Assembly (NCBI RefSeq): GCF_007992715.1
Contig: NZ_BKAU01000001.1
Coordinates: 930,001-994,000, forward strand
Reading direction: 5' to 3'
DNA from: Chitinophaga cymbidii
GTDB lineage: Bacteria > Bacteroidota > Bacteroidia > Chitinophagales > Chitinophagaceae
DNA length: 64,000 nucleotides
Shown here: piece by piece, positions 18,183 to 27,683 of the stretch
Layout of the letters: each line of letters opens with the position of its first letter
Numbering within the stretch: the stretch's first letter is position 1
Position numbers and translations under genes: made by a program
Notes under the pieces: generated by a model
Databases searched by the model: none
What the model saw: the letters and a program-made list of their open reading frames with translations, nothing else
Told to the model about the DNA's origin: nothing

Positions 18183-18761
18183 TCAAGAAATGCGTTTCGC
18201 CCTGATCTTGCTGAGGAATTCGGGCGTAAAGCCGAGATAGGAAGCGAGCATGTATTGCGGGATGCGCTGGATGAACTCGGGGAAGCCGCCGGCAAAGTGA
18301 TCATATCTTTCCTGCCCGCTTAACGAGAAGATGTATTTCACACGCAGTTGCGCGGCGTTGAGGGCCTTTTCGAGAATGATGCGGAAATATCTTTCCAGCT
18401 GCGGCACCGCCGCGAAAAGCGCATCCTGCCTGTCGCGCGGAAGACAGGCCACCGTGGTGCTTTCCACCGCCTGGATATTGAACCCTGAAGGCTGCCGCAG
18501 CTCAAGGCTCTGGTAGTCCGTCATCCACCAGTTCTCAATGGCGAACTGGCATATCTGCTCCGCATCTTTTTCCGTGGTGAACCAGGAGCGCAGCAATCCT
18601 TTCATGATGAAGTAATTCGCGGTGCAGACCCCGCCTTCTTTCAGCAGGAATTCCTTTTTCTTCAGCTCGCGTATTTCCACCGATCCTTCCAACAAAACAG
18701 CTTCTTCATTGTTTAAGGAAATATACTGGCGGATGTGTGTGATCAGCGCGTTGCAATTCAT
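18183..18761 (-). CDS. Crp/Fnr-family transcriptional regulator
   Basis: 192 residues. The cyclic-nucleotide-binding-like beta-roll (about 20-110, ELKKKEFLLKEGGVCTANYFIMKGLLRSW) is followed by a helical hinge and a short C-terminal HTH (RIPQYMLASYLGFTPEFLSKIRAKR). It lacks the Arg-Ser phosphate cassette of a true cAMP binder, as is usual in this Bacteroidota subgroup. It probably regulates the downstream CMD and hydrolase genes. Confidence 0.85.
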   Translation of the reverse strand: MNCNALITHIRQYISLNNEEAVLLEGSVEIRELKKKEFLLKEGGVCTANYFIMKGLLRSWFTTEKDAEQICQFAIENWWMTDYQSLELRQPSGFNIQAVESTTVACLPRDRQDALFAAVPQLERYFRIILEKALNAAQLRVKYIFSLSGQERYDHFAGGFPEFIQRIPQYMLASYLGFTPEFLSKIRAKRIS

Positions 18762-19159
18762 GCTGTCAAAGTTAGATCATCCGCCAAAATATTTAAATTG
18801 ATTAAAACATCCACATATGCTGCTACGTGACAGGCTGTCGCTTGTCCAGGTATTTCCGCTGGGCAGCATATCCCGCGCTATAGAGATCAACCTGCCTGAA
18901 ATGCCCGGCCACCAGCCGCTCCCTTCTCCCGTTGAGCCAGGAGGCGGGCAATACATGCTGTGAAACCAGCCGTAAGCATATGTAAACAGATCCCTCCTTT
19001 GGCACAATGCCACCCTCCGGAGCACAATGCGTCAAAGCCCTGCTGCGCGCATCCCGCATCCGTCTTTCTGATAATTTTCAGTAAATTTGAACGCTAATTG
19101 AAAAGAAAGTGCGTCCCAAAATCTTTTCCCGTACCTATATCTATTTATAACGTATTTCG
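18762..19159. other. 398-bp intergenic region
   Basis: It separates the divergent crp-like and AraC genes. Minus-strand frames between 18820 and 19060 give two overlapping peptides of about 80 residues without family resemblance; I treat them as chance or decayed sequence. No clear promoter, repeat or RNA seen. Confidence 0.4.
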
Positions 19160-20167
19160 ATGTCTGAAAGATCAAGCAAACATGCAGAGGAACACCCCCC
19201 GCTGATGAAATTCCAGGTAGCTCCGGAACTGAAAGCTCACACCAGCATATCTGATCAACTCCCAAAGGACTATGAACGGTACCGCGTTCCCGGAACGATC
19301 GCCGAATTTATCAGCGGCCCCTTTGGTTGCTATTTCACCCAGGAAATCCGGCAAAAGGACTGGGTGATCGGCTGGCTGAACTTCGATATTAAAGAGAAAG
19401 TCTTCCTGCATCCCGTTACCGCGGCGCCTTTCATTGGTCTTTACTGCGGACTGAAAGGCAACATCCCCTGCGAGCTGCATGGCAGCGAAGCCATGCTGAT
19501 ATTGCCGGGAGACAGCTTCGGGTTTTATTATGTGCCGCAGGCCGTGATGAACAAAGCATACTTTGAGCCCTTCCACTATACCGGCGTCTACATGTCCTTC
19601 ACCAGCGAATTTTTACAGAAGTTCGGCGCCAACAATCCCAGGTTCACTTCGCTGATCGAGAAACAGGTGAAACGGGTGATGGAAGGCGAGCAGGTGGATG
19701 TGATCTCCCTGAGCCCGGAAGCCCACTCCATCATCAAGAACATGCGGTTCCGCGCGGAAGATGATCCGCATTTCCTGATCTTCCAGGACATTAAGGTGAA
19801 CGAGTTGCTGCTCCTGTATTTCGAGCTGCTGAGGGCATCGCAGCATGTGCCGCCGCATATTCAGAAATCACTCGGCTTCATTGCGGAATACTACGATACC
19901 CAGCTGACCATACCTGAACTGGCGGAGCAGGCCGGTCTTTCCGAAGAGGTCTTCCGGAAAGAGTTCAAGGCGGCGACCGGCATGGCGCCGGACCGCTATC
20001 TGAAGAAATTCAGAACGGAAAAGGCGGAACACCTGCTGCGTACTACGGACCTGAAGATCGGCGAGATCGTTGCCAAGACCGGGTTTACGGACAATGCGCA
20101 CCTGAGCAGGACCTTCATGGAAAAGCATAAAATGACGCCCACGGCTTTCCGGGCGCAAAACCGGTAA
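19160..20167 (+). CDS. AraC-family transcriptional regulator
   Basis: 335 residues. The sensor domain of about 230 residues is unrecognised. The double-HTH AraC domain (about 235-335) has LTIPELAEQAGLSEEVFRKEFKAATG in the first helix-turn-helix and LKIGEIVAKTGFTDNAHLSRTFMEKHKMTP in the second. Cytosolic activator or repressor with unknown effector. Starts at the ATG at 19160. Single gene. Confidence 0.88.
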   Translation: MSERSSKHAEEHPPLMKFQVAPELKAHTSISDQLPKDYERYRVPGTIAEFISGPFGCYFTQEIRQKDWVIGWLNFDIKEKVFLHPVTAAPFIGLYCGLKGNIPCELHGSEAMLILPGDSFGFYYVPQAVMNKAYFEPFHYTGVYMSFTSEFLQKFGANNPRFTSLIEKQVKRVMEGEQVDVISLSPEAHSIIKNMRFRAEDDPHFLIFQDIKVNELLLLYFELLRASQHVPPHIQKSLGFIAEYYDTQLTIPELAEQAGLSEEVFRKEFKAATGMAPDRYLKKFRTEKAEHLLRTTDLKIGEIVAKTGFTDNAHLSRTFMEKHKMTPTAFRAQNR

Positions 20168-20360
20168 TCCCCGCAAAGCATACAATTTTTCGCCTGCAAC
20201 CATACAAATCATTTTGAGAAATTCTCTCTTACTTTGTCATCAAAGGCCGGGAAGCCTCTGCAATGTGCTCCTATTAGCCCGGTACTTTGCTCTTTACAGA
20301 TTAACTAGTTTTTTTCTTCAATTAGCTTAAAACACAAACTGTTTGTTTCTCCAACTTAGC

Positions 20361-21299
20361 TCAATACCGCTTCAAAAAGCGGGCAACTGATCCTCTCCAA
20401 GCCTTTCTGTAAGCCACCAGGTAATTCACATGGCCGGCTTGCGGAAAGGTTATTAGTTGCTTCGGCCCCTGCAGGCCGCTGTATATTTCATCAATTTCTT
20501 TTCTTGTGACCCTTTCGTCCTGCTCACCGTAAAACAGCAAGGTGGGGATGTTCACCGTTTTGGCATAGTCAACAGGCCGGTGCCCGAATCCCCAGAAGCC
20601 ATGCTGCACGCCGCCCCAGAACACCAGGAATCCCGCCAGTGGAAATCCCGGCACCCCCACCGCCCGGAAACGCGCGCTGGCCGCTTTGTACAAAGAACCG
20701 AACGGGCATTCCAGCACCAGCGCCGCCGGTTGTATCCGGTAATCCTTCACTGCCTTCAGCACGGCCACAGCGCCCATGGAAGTACCGAACAAATAAATGT
20801 TCTTTTCTCCCGCATGCGTCAGATAATCGTATACCGCCTTCACATCTTCCGCTTCCTTAAAACCGATGGTAGTGGCATTTCCGCCGGAGTTGCCGGAGCC
20901 CATGAAATCCGCCAGCAGCACATTGTACCCCAGCCTCCGGAATTCCTCCGCTTTATCCAGCATGGAAGATCTCATTCCCCCGTACCCGTGAAAGACAGCT
21001 ACCGTGCCTTTTGCGCCTGGCGTTTCTATGAGCCAGCATTCGATCCGCTCATGGCTTTGCAGCATGATGGTGCGGTAGGGGCCGGACGGCTTGCCGCGGT
21101 TGACCGGCCGCGGATTGTCCACTCCCAGGCAGATCGTTTTCAGCTTGCCGGCGAAGGACAAGGTATGCGGATCGGTTTTCGGCGCGCGCGTATCGCTGAA
21201 ATGCGTAAACTTCCAGGCATGAAAAAATGCAAATAGATTGACCAGGATGAACAGGCTGAAGATGCTCCATCCTGCGCGTTTTAAAAACCGTTTGCCCAT
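20361..21299 (-). CDS. Membrane-anchored alpha/beta hydrolase
   Basis: 312 residues. The N-terminal membrane anchor is at residues 11-32 (GWSIFSLFILVNLFAFFHAW). The hydrolase core has an oxyanion strand VAVFHGYGGMRSS, nucleophile elbow GTSMGA, Asp in YGEQDERVT and His in FPQAGHVNYL. This resembles the BAAT/DUF1100-like "lysophospholipase" hydrolases. The active site probably faces the periplasm; substrate unknown. It starts 11 bp after the GNAT gene's stop. Confidence 0.85.
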   Translation of the reverse strand: MGKRFLKRAGWSIFSLFILVNLFAFFHAWKFTHFSDTRAPKTDPHTLSFAGKLKTICLGVDNPRPVNRGKPSGPYRTIMLQSHERIECWLIETPGAKGTVAVFHGYGGMRSSMLDKAEEFRRLGYNVLLADFMGSGNSGGNATTIGFKEAEDVKAVYDYLTHAGEKNIYLFGTSMGAVAVLKAVKDYRIQPAALVLECPFGSLYKAASARFRAVGVPGFPLAGFLVFWGGVQHGFWGFGHRPVDYAKTVNIPTLLFYGEQDERVTRKEIDEIYSGLQGPKQLITFPQAGHVNYLVAYRKAWRGSVARFLKRY

Positions 21300-21309
21300 A
21301 ATTTAAAAT

Positions 21310-21831
21310 TCAGACACGCTCAAAAGCTTCGGGATATACCACCGTTCCGGAAGCGTCATCCAGCGCGCCGGGCTTCAGCTCCATGGCCATGAACACCTCT
21401 TCCGGCACGTCGTACAATGTTGTAATGCCCCATTTTGCCGCGGGCGCAAAACCAAACTTCGGGTAATAGTCCGCATGCCCCAGCACGATCACAGCCGTAA
21501 ACCCCGCTTCCCCGGCGCGCCGCAGCCCTTCCGTGATCAGCCGCCCGCCGATGCCCCGGCGCTGGAAATCCGGGTGCACCGCCATGGGCGCCAGCGCCAG
21601 GCTTTCTATCCGTGCGCCGTTCTCCCGTGCAATGAATATCCGGGTAAAAAGAATATGCCCCACGGCCATGCCGTCCACTTCCGCCAGCAGCGAAAGCGCC
21701 GGAACAAAGCTGCCCCCTTCCCTTAAAAACCCGATCAGCCGGCTTTCATCCTCCCGTCCGAATGCCAGCCTGTTCACTTCATAAATATGACCGGCGTCGG
21801 ATGTTTCTTCCGGGCGTATGCGGATGTTCAT
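21310..21831 (-). CDS. GNAT N-acetyltransferase (YhbS-like)
   Basis: 173 residues from the ATG at 21831 ([25 protein letters not shown]). An in-frame start at 21963 adds 44 non-conserved residues. The acetyl-CoA loop is [14 protein letters not shown], and [13 protein letters not shown] is the hallmark of the YhbS-type group. It transfers acetyl to an unknown small substrate. Upstream of, and probably cotranscribed with, the hydrolase at 20361. Confidence 0.9.
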   Translation of the reverse strand: MNIRIRPEETSDAGHIYEVNRLAFGREDESRLIGFLREGGSFVPALSLLAEVDGMAVGHILFTRIFIARENGARIESLALAPMAVHPDFQRRGIGGRLITEGLRRAGEAGFTAVIVLGHADYYPKFGFAPAAKWGITTLYDVPEEVFMAMELKPGALDDASGTVVYPEAFERV

Positions 21832-21994
21832 GATGCGATCATTTTGCCTCAATTTACGACACTGCCCTGTAGTAAAAAAAGGACTGCCTGCCGGGTTGAT
21901 ATCCAATTCAGGTATTTTAAATATATTTACTGCTGTATTGTACCCAGTTAACCTTTTATGCATAACAATCTATCTTATCACTAAAACAACGCAA

Positions 21995-22678
21995 ATGAAA
22001 AAACTGATCGCTGAATTCATCGGAACATTCTGGCTGGTCCTTGGTGGATGTGGCAGCGCCGTACTGGCCGCAGCTTTTCCGGACGTGGGGATCGGACTGG
22101 CGGGCGTGGCGCTGGCTTTCGGCCTCACGGTGCTGACGATCGCTTATTCGCTGGGGCACATCTCCGGCGCGCATCTCAATCCCGCCGTATCCATAGGGTT
22201 GTGGATAGGCGGGCGTTTCTCCAGCAAGGAGCTGATTCCGTACATCGTTGCACAGGTACTTGGGGCGGTGGCCGCGGCGGGCGTCCTGTACATCATTGCC
22301 ACCGGCAATGGCAGTGAAGTGGGTACTTTTGCCGCAAACGGGTATGACGAGCTGTCGCCCGGCAAATACAGCATGACGGCCGCGCTGGTAACGGAAGTAG
22401 TGATGACTGCCATGTTCCTGCTGATCATTCTCGGCGCAACGGACGACCGGGCGCCCAAAGGTTTTGCCGGCATCGCCATTGGCCTTGCGCTGACGCTCAT
22501 TCACCTGATCAGCATCCCGGTTACAAATACGTCCGTTAATCCGGCCCGGAGTACCAGCCAGGCGATCTTCGCCGGTGGAGCTGCGTTGGGACAGCTGTGG
22601 CTTTTCTGGGTAGCCCCCATCATCGGCGCGGTCATCGCCGGTTTGATCTATAAAGGAGTGTTCGCTGAGAAGAAATAA
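21995..22678 (+). CDS. aqpZ: Aquaporin Z
   Basis: 227 residues from the ATG at 21995; the frame is open further upstream but not conserved. Six membrane helices, with both NPA half-helices ([12 protein letters not shown] near 64 and TSVNPARST near 185). The selectivity filter fits a water channel: His in LIHLISIP and Arg after the second NPA. Moves water across the inner membrane. Single gene with its own terminator at 22696. Confidence 0.94.
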   Translation: MKKLIAEFIGTFWLVLGGCGSAVLAAAFPDVGIGLAGVALAFGLTVLTIAYSLGHISGAHLNPAVSIGLWIGGRFSSKELIPYIVAQVLGAVAAAGVLYIIATGNGSEVGTFAANGYDELSPGKYSMTAALVTEVVMTAMFLLIILGATDDRAPKGFAGIAIGLALTLIHLISIPVTNTSVNPARSTSQAIFAGGAALGQLWLFWVAPIIGAVIAGLIYKGVFAEKK

Positions 22679-22695
22679 TTTTTGACTAAAGAAAG

Positions 22696-22736
22696 GAGGC
22701 CGTCAATGCACGTTAGTGATATTGACGGCCTCTTTT
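22696..22736 (+). terminator. Terminator between aqpZ and the DUF3037 gene
   Basis: GAGGCCGTCAAT (22696-22707) and ATTGACGGCCTC (22721-22732), then TTTT. A perfect 12-bp stem with a 13-nt loop. The A-rich left flank allows termination on both strands, serving both convergent units. Confidence 0.9.
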
Positions 22737-22781
22737 ATTTTATGCCGATGACAGACGGGCTGATCTTTTTATGCCCGCCTG

Positions 22782-23165
22782 TTACAACACCAGCTGCTCA
22801 TACAGGCGCGTCAGCGCCGCCTGCGGATCTCCATTCAACCCCGGATGTACCCTGGACGTTTGCACTACGGTACTGCGCATGGCCGTCAGCCAGCGGAACC
22901 GCGAAGCGATATCGAGCCTTGCGATAGGCCCGCCATCTTTTTCGCCATTGCATATTTTTTCAAAAGCAGCGAGGTAGGATTGCAGCTCGGGAACGTCCAG
23001 GCTGGCGCAAAATGCGTGTAGGCGCACTTCATCCAGCGAATACATCATCCGCAGAAATTTCATTTGCCTGCAATAGAGCACTACGCCTACATTGAGGAAT
23101 TCCTCCCGTTCCACCCGGGGCACCACGCGGATAACGGCGTACTCAAATAAGTGATTTCCTTGCAT
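22782..23165 (-). CDS. DUF3037 protein
   Basis: 127 residues. The opening EYAVIRVVPRVEREEFLNVGVVLYC fits DUF3037, whose members are regularly found next to HipA-like kinase genes. Its start overlaps the kinase stop by 23 bp, so the two are coupled. Biochemical role unknown; it may be a partner or a phosphorylation target, by inference. Confidence 0.8.
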   Translation of the reverse strand: MQGNHLFEYAVIRVVPRVEREEFLNVGVVLYCRQMKFLRMMYSLDEVRLHAFCASLDVPELQSYLAAFEKICNGEKDGGPIARLDIASRFRWLTAMRSTVVQTSRVHPGLNGDPQAALTRLYEQLVL

Positions 23166-23949
23166 GCTGCGCTTCTTTTACAAAAATTTCAGATGATGCG
23201 ATCCTTGCCGTCAAAAACCGGGCGTATACTTCCCGGCGGTCCGCTGCTATAGCGTCTGACGCGGATGCGGTGAGCCATTCGTCCGGTATAAGCTCTACAA
23301 TGGAGCGGACCTTTTCTTCGGTGAGCATCGCGCGGTATGCGGCGTCCACTTCATCCAGCTCCGCCGCCTGCGGCAGCAGCACATGATCCTTTACCTGTAC
23401 GAAAGGGCGCAACGACTGTTCGGCCCAGTTATCCCAGGAATGATGGAAGTAAAGCGACGCGCCATGATCGATCAGCCACAGTTCTTTATTCCATACGAGC
23501 ATATTGGTATTGCGCGCCGTGCGGTCCACATTCGTCAGCAGGCAATCCAGCCATACGATCTGTGAAGCCAGTTTCGGTTCAATGACCGTAACGGCGGGAT
23601 CGTATGTGATGGAGCCGGAAAGGTAATGCAGCGCAAGGTTCTGGCCTACGCTGGCTTTCAGCAGGTCCTGTATTTCTTCATCCGGTTCCGTCCGGCCGAA
23701 GGCCGTATCCAGGTTAGCGAATACGATCTCCGGCACCTTCAGGCCCAGCGCCCTTGCCAGCTCACCACCCAGAAGATCGGCGATCAGCGCTTTCACGCCC
23801 TGACCCGCTCCGCGGAACTTGAGCACATATAAAAAACCATCATCGGCCTCCGCGATCGCCGGCAAAGAGCCGCCTTCGCGCAGCGGCGTCACGTAACGGG
23901 TCACATTCACGGTCCTGACGGGTGATGAATCTATTTGCATATCTGCCAT
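23143..23949 (-). CDS. HipA-like kinase
   Basis: 268 residues, shorter than HipA (about 440) and without its N-terminal subdomain. Kinase motifs include FLYVLKFRGAG (nucleotide-loop/Lys region), QIVWLDCLLTNVDRTARNTNML (catalytic loop, Asp-Arg...Asn) and LWLIDHGASL (metal Asp). It probably phosphorylates a protein with ATP. No HipB-like HTH gene is adjacent; its partner is the DUF3037 gene, so this is unlikely to be a standard HipBA toxin-antitoxin pair. Confidence 0.8.
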   Translation of the reverse strand: MADMQIDSSPVRTVNVTRYVTPLREGGSLPAIAEADDGFLYVLKFRGAGQGVKALIADLLGGELARALGLKVPEIVFANLDTAFGRTEPDEEIQDLLKASVGQNLALHYLSGSITYDPAVTVIEPKLASQIVWLDCLLTNVDRTARNTNMLVWNKELWLIDHGASLYFHHSWDNWAEQSLRPFVQVKDHVLLPQAAELDEVDAAYRAMLTEEKVRSIVELIPDEWLTASASDAIAADRREVYARFLTARIASSEIFVKEAQHARKSLI

Positions 23950-23977
23950 TCAATAAATATAGCGCAAGATATTAAAT

Positions 23978-24463
23978 CTATCTTTCCCAGAAAGGCGGCG
24001 GCTCAATACCCAGCGCCCGGAGATATACATACCCCTGCCCGCGGTGATGGATCTCGTTATCGATCCAGTAGAGGATGAACCAGTACACCTGGCCTTCATA
24101 CATCTCAAAGGCAACGTCCGTTTCCTGGAAGCGTTGCGCCGGTATTTGCGGCCACAGGGCGTCCATCTCCGCCGTTGCTTCGTCCCAACGCTGCAGCAGC
24201 GCGTCCTTTGTGCGGGGCGGTTCCTTTTTCTGCGTCTGATTGTCTTCCACCAGTTGTTTCCATTTGCCGGTCAAAACGCCCTTAATGCCCGGCACTCCCA
24301 TCAACAGCATTTCTACCGCAAGCTCGGCGAAGGGCCGCATGCCACCAACGGAAAAGGTAAATAACTGATCTTCCGGGAAAGCCTCGATCACGCGGCGCGT
24401 TAAACGGCGGTGTCCCTGCCAGTGTTCCAGCAATTGCTGCGAAGAAAGAATGTTGTGTTCCAT
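23978..24463 (-). CDS. DinB-family protein
   Basis: 161 residues from the ATG at 24463 (MEHNILSSQQLLEHWQGH). The frame is open to 24874, but that part runs across the divergent AraC promoter. It is a four-helix DinB-like bundle; the metal site is suggested by HWQGH at the N-terminus and NEIHHRGQGYVYLR near the C-terminus. Members are metal-dependent thiol transferases or of unknown function. Divergent from the AraC gene at 24576, which may regulate it. Confidence 0.8.
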   Translation of the reverse strand: MEHNILSSQQLLEHWQGHRRLTRRVIEAFPEDQLFTFSVGGMRPFAELAVEMLLMGVPGIKGVLTGKWKQLVEDNQTQKKEPPRTKDALLQRWDEATAEMDALWPQIPAQRFQETDVAFEMYEGQVYWFILYWIDNEIHHRGQGYVYLRALGIEPPPFWER

Positions 24464-24575
24464 GGTTATATGTTTTTTGTTTTGTCTGACAAAGAAAAAA
24501 GCGGGCTGCGACAACCTTATGTCAGTATGCTTTCCGGTACAATAAAAAAACTTTTCATTCGCCTCCAATAACGGT

Positions 24576-25478
24576 ATGCCAGTTAAACTATACGATACAA
24601 GGGCCTTTACAGAGAAATTCATGCCTTCTTCAGCGCTGCGGCTTCTGTTCAAAGGCGATCTGACCCGGTTCTTCATTGTGCGGGTGGAGGATATATACCG
24701 GCATGTGAAGCACGCGGTGCCCGCCTCCCGCTCGGCCACCCACTGCTGCCTGTACCTCACCGAAGGAACCGCCAGCATGAAGATCGGCAGTGCAGCATAC
24801 ACGATCCGGCAGGGAGAAATGCTGTTCGTACCCGCGGGACAAATATTCTCGTTCCGGGAAGGCGAGGTGAACAAAGGTTATCTCTGCCATTTTCACCCCG
24901 ACGTGCTGATCGGCAAATTCGGGCAAAGCGGTTTGTTGCAGGAATTCGGGTTCCTGCAGGTCTGGGGCTATCCTCATATCATACCCGACAGGCAAACGGC
25001 GGCGTTCATCTCACAGCTTTTCGGGCGCATCCTTTTCTATTATGAGGAGCGTGGACTCAAGAACCTCAACATTATTCAATCCTGCCTCATCACCCTGCTT
25101 TGCGAGGCGAACCGCGCGTATCAGCCCGCACCGGGAGCCGGCAGCGGTTCCGCTGTCAGTATCACCAACAGGTTCAGAGCGCTTGTCTTTTCCCATATCA
25201 AAACCAGGCATCGCGTAGCGGACTATGCGGCGATGCTGAACATTACACCCAATCATCTGAACAAGACTGTCCGCTCCGTTACCGGGAAAACACCTTCGCG
25301 GTGGATCGATGAAAGTATTGTGATGGAAGCGAAGGTGCTGCTGTACCAGACGGAGCTTTCTATCGGGGAGATCGCCGCGGAAACGGGACTGGAAGATCCT
25401 TCCTATTTCAGCCGGCTGTTCAGGAAGTATGAAGGCATGACGCCGGTGCAGTTCCGGAAAATGATTGAAAAATCCTGA
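24576..25478 (+). CDS. AraC-family regulator with cupin sensor
   Basis: 300 residues. The N-terminal cupin part (about 50-110: YLTEGTASMKIGSAAYTIRQGEMLFVPAGQIFSF) is followed by the AraC double HTH (about 205-298: RHRVADYAAMLNITPNHLNKTVRSVTGKTP and SIGEIAAETGLEDPSYFSRLFRKYEGMTP). Effector unknown. Divergent from a DinB gene and followed at 60 bp by a membrane protein gene. Confidence 0.9.
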   Translation: MPVKLYDTRAFTEKFMPSSALRLLFKGDLTRFFIVRVEDIYRHVKHAVPASRSATHCCLYLTEGTASMKIGSAAYTIRQGEMLFVPAGQIFSFREGEVNKGYLCHFHPDVLIGKFGQSGLLQEFGFLQVWGYPHIIPDRQTAAFISQLFGRILFYYEERGLKNLNIIQSCLITLLCEANRAYQPAPGAGSGSAVSITNRFRALVFSHIKTRHRVADYAAMLNITPNHLNKTVRSVTGKTPSRWIDESIVMEAKVLLYQTELSIGEIAAETGLEDPSYFSRLFRKYEGMTPVQFRKMIEKS

Positions 25479-25537
25479 AGATGGCATCATCCATCCTGAT
25501 ACGATCATCATTCTGACCCCATCTTTACAAATAAAAA

Positions 25538-26002
25538 ATGTACGGTCCGTTATTATTCTTTCATTCCATTTTCCGTTGGCTGGTGCTGCTCAGCCTTTTG
25601 TATGGTGTGTTCCGGGGCTTTTCCGGATGGATGGGCCGGCGGCCTTTTACGCGGACGGATGATACCGTGCGGCATCTCACCGCCACCTTCGCGCATATTC
25701 AACTTACGATCGGCCTTGTGCTTTATTTTTCCAGTCCATTGATGGCATATTTCAGGTCGAATTTCAGCGAAGCCGTGCGCGAGTTCGATCTGTTGTTCTT
25801 CGGACTGATCCATATTATATTGATGACCTTGTCGGTCGTGCTGATCACGATCGGCTCCGCGGCCGCGAAGCGCCTGGACACCGACGCCCGGAAATTCCGC
25901 ACAATGGCGCTTTGGTTCACAGTGGCATTGATCATTATTTTTATCGCTATCCCCTGGCCGTTCTCTCCGCTGGCAAACAGACCTTATATAAGATCATTCT
26001 GA
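25538..26002 (+). CDS. Four-helix membrane protein
   Basis: 154 residues with four hydrophobic segments (SIFRWLVLLSLLYGVF, THLTATFAH-to-LVLYF region, FGLIHIILMTLSVVLITIGSA, FTVALIIIFIAIPWPF). Conserved-looking histidines (HSIFRW, RHLTATFAHIQ, GLIHI) sit in or near helices, recalling small cytochrome b561-like proteins, but no firm assignment. Probably cotranscribed with the AraC gene upstream. Confidence 0.65.
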   Translation: MYGPLLFFHSIFRWLVLLSLLYGVFRGFSGWMGRRPFTRTDDTVRHLTATFAHIQLTIGLVLYFSSPLMAYFRSNFSEAVREFDLLFFGLIHIILMTLSVVLITIGSAAAKRLDTDARKFRTMALWFTVALIIIFIAIPWPFSPLANRPYIRSF

Positions 26003-26129
26003 CCGGACAATCGGTTTAAATTGAATTGATTATCAATAAGTTGAAAAATTTTTCGGCGGGTAAAAACCTGCTGACATACTGCTGTCACTCCTGTGCATTC
26101 TCTTTGTATTGTACTTAAAAACACACACC

Positions 26130-26663
26130 ATGATACAGGAAAAAACCGCACCCGCCTCCACGCAAACCTCCATCGCCACCCTGATGCAGAATTATGTGAA
26201 CTACAACCTCTGGGCGAACACCACGCTGGTGAACTGGCTTCGCAGCAAACCGGCGGAAATGCTGGAACAGGAAGTAGCTTCCAGCTTTCCAAGCATCAAA
26301 CTGACGCTCATCCACACCTGGCAAACGCAGCGTTACTGGCTTTCCCTGATCCGGAGAGATGAGCCGGATACTTTCAGCGGGTTTGAAGGAAGTGTGGAAG
26401 ACATACTGGATATTATTGTGGAGCATTCGCAGGAGCTGGCGGATTTTGTGCAGCACGCGGGAGAGCGCGGCGTAACAAGCCGTACGCTGGTGGTGAGCCC
26501 CTGGTTCCAGAGCGATTTCCAGAATTTTGAATATATCATGCATGTGGTGAACCATACCACGTATCACCGCGGGCAGATCATCACGATCGGGCGGCAGCTG
26601 GGGTTCACGGACGCGCCGATGACCGATTATAACTACTATAATGTCTTCCGTCATGAAAAATAA
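26130..26663 (+). CDS. DinB-family protein
   Basis: 177 residues from the ATG at 26130; a start at 26109 would add seven. DinB-like helical bundle with three histidines for a divalent metal: LIHTWQTQRYW at residue about 60, and HVVNHTTYHRGQI (H-x3-H region) near 143-155. It is a family distinct from the DinB protein at 23978 and closer to the YfiT/DinB type. Single gene, convergent with gluQ. Confidence 0.85.
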   Translation: MIQEKTAPASTQTSIATLMQNYVNYNLWANTTLVNWLRSKPAEMLEQEVASSFPSIKLTLIHTWQTQRYWLSLIRRDEPDTFSGFEGSVEDILDIIVEHSQELADFVQHAGERGVTSRTLVVSPWFQSDFQNFEYIMHVVNHTTYHRGQIITIGRQLGFTDAPMTDYNYYNVFRHEK

Positions 26664-26704
26664 ATTTGCGTAAACGAAGCCGGTAAAGAAGAAGTAAGGG
26701 TTGA

Positions 26705-27622
26705 CTAGATGCCGCTCTCCGGATGCTCTTTTATCAGCGCTTCCCACAAGGAAATGTAGTCGCTGACCGGCGCCTTTATCTGCATCATCTGCGCGATCAT
26801 GCCGTAAATATCTTCCCGCGTTTTCCCTTCCTTGCGAAGGAACTGGATAGACGTGGCGCCGGCAGATTTGGAGAGCTTCCTGTCCCCGGCCTCCAGCAAT
26901 AGCGGATGATGATAAAAGATGCTTTCCCTGAATTTTTCGTACTGCAATACATCCGCAAGATACAGTTGCGCCAGCGTAGACGGCCAGAGGTCTTCTCCCC
27001 GGACGATGAGATCGACGTTAAAAAAGCGGTCGTCCACCAAAGACGCGAGCTGATACGCGGGGAAGCCGTCTTTTTTCCTTACTACAAAATCCCGCATTTC
27101 CGCGGGCAATGTGCTGGCCAGGCTTTTTCCGCCGGGGATGCGGACGGTCAGTGTTTTTTCTTCGTTGGTGCGTAGCCGCCAGTTGAGATTTTTGCCGTCA
27201 AGGGGCAAATTTTTGTTGCGGCAGGTGCCGGGGTAGATGCCGTTTGAAATTTGTGCGCGGGAGCATTCACAGGCGAAGAGCATTCCGCTGTTTTTTAGTT
27301 GTTGCAGGGCTTCGTTGTAAAGCGGCAGGCGGTGGAGTTGGGAGTAGATGGACTGGTATTCGTGGTGATCACGGGGGCCTTCGTGCCAGGGTATCCCGAG
27401 AAAATGCAGCGTATCAAAAATATCCTGTACGTATTTTTCTTCCACCCTTTCCCTGTCCAGATCGTCTATGCGCAGCAGAATTTTTGCGCTCGCCTGTTGC
27501 GCGAGCGCGGCTGTCAACGCAAAAGAAAAAGCGTTCCCGAGATGCAAAAAGCCGCTGGGAGTGGGCGCCAGCCTGGTTTTGGTGATATGTTGCGGAGCGG
27601 TCATTTCCGCTGTAAAATACAT
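26705..27622 (-). CDS. gluQ: Glutamyl-queuosine tRNA(Asp) synthetase
   Basis: 305 residues from the ATG at 27622; the open frame further upstream runs into the tRNA promoter. A class I aminoacyl-tRNA-synthetase catalytic domain without the anticodon-binding half. HIGH-like HLGN is at residues about 27-30, KMSKS-like KLSKS near 250. The zinc site is C-E-C with Y-P-G-T-C about 11 residues on, diagnostic for GluQ against GluRS. It attaches glutamate to queuosine at position 34 of tRNA-Asp. The gene is divergent from the tRNA-Asp gene 62 bp away. Confidence 0.92.
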   Translation of the reverse strand: MYFTAEMTAPQHITKTRLAPTPSGFLHLGNAFSFALTAALAQQASAKILLRIDDLDRERVEEKYVQDIFDTLHFLGIPWHEGPRDHHEYQSIYSQLHRLPLYNEALQQLKNSGMLFACECSRAQISNGIYPGTCRNKNLPLDGKNLNWRLRTNEEKTLTVRIPGGKSLASTLPAEMRDFVVRKKDGFPAYQLASLVDDRFFNVDLIVRGEDLWPSTLAQLYLADVLQYEKFRESIFYHHPLLLEAGDRKLSKSAGATSIQFLRKEGKTREDIYGMIAQMMQIKAPVSDYISLWEALIKEHPESGI

Positions 27623-27636
27623 TTTTGTGGGAGGAT

Positions 27637-27668
27637 TTGGATAATTGGGATATTTGTTCATATTTTTG
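27637..27668 (+). promoter_or_regulatory. Promoter of tRNA-Asp
   Basis: TTG (27637-27639), 21 bp, TATTTTTG (27661-27668). This matches the Bacteroidota -33/-7 consensus and places transcription start about 8 bp before the mature tRNA. Confidence 0.6.
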
Positions 27669-27683
27669 CAGCCCACTACGGAA

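Noticed and set aside
18777-19059. Two overlapping minus frames between the crp-like and AraC genes
   Set aside because: No recognisable domain, and both frames look equally poor.
23143-23949. Classical HipBA toxin-antitoxin
   Set aside because: No HipB-like HTH gene is adjacent, and the kinase lacks the HipA N-terminal subdomain.
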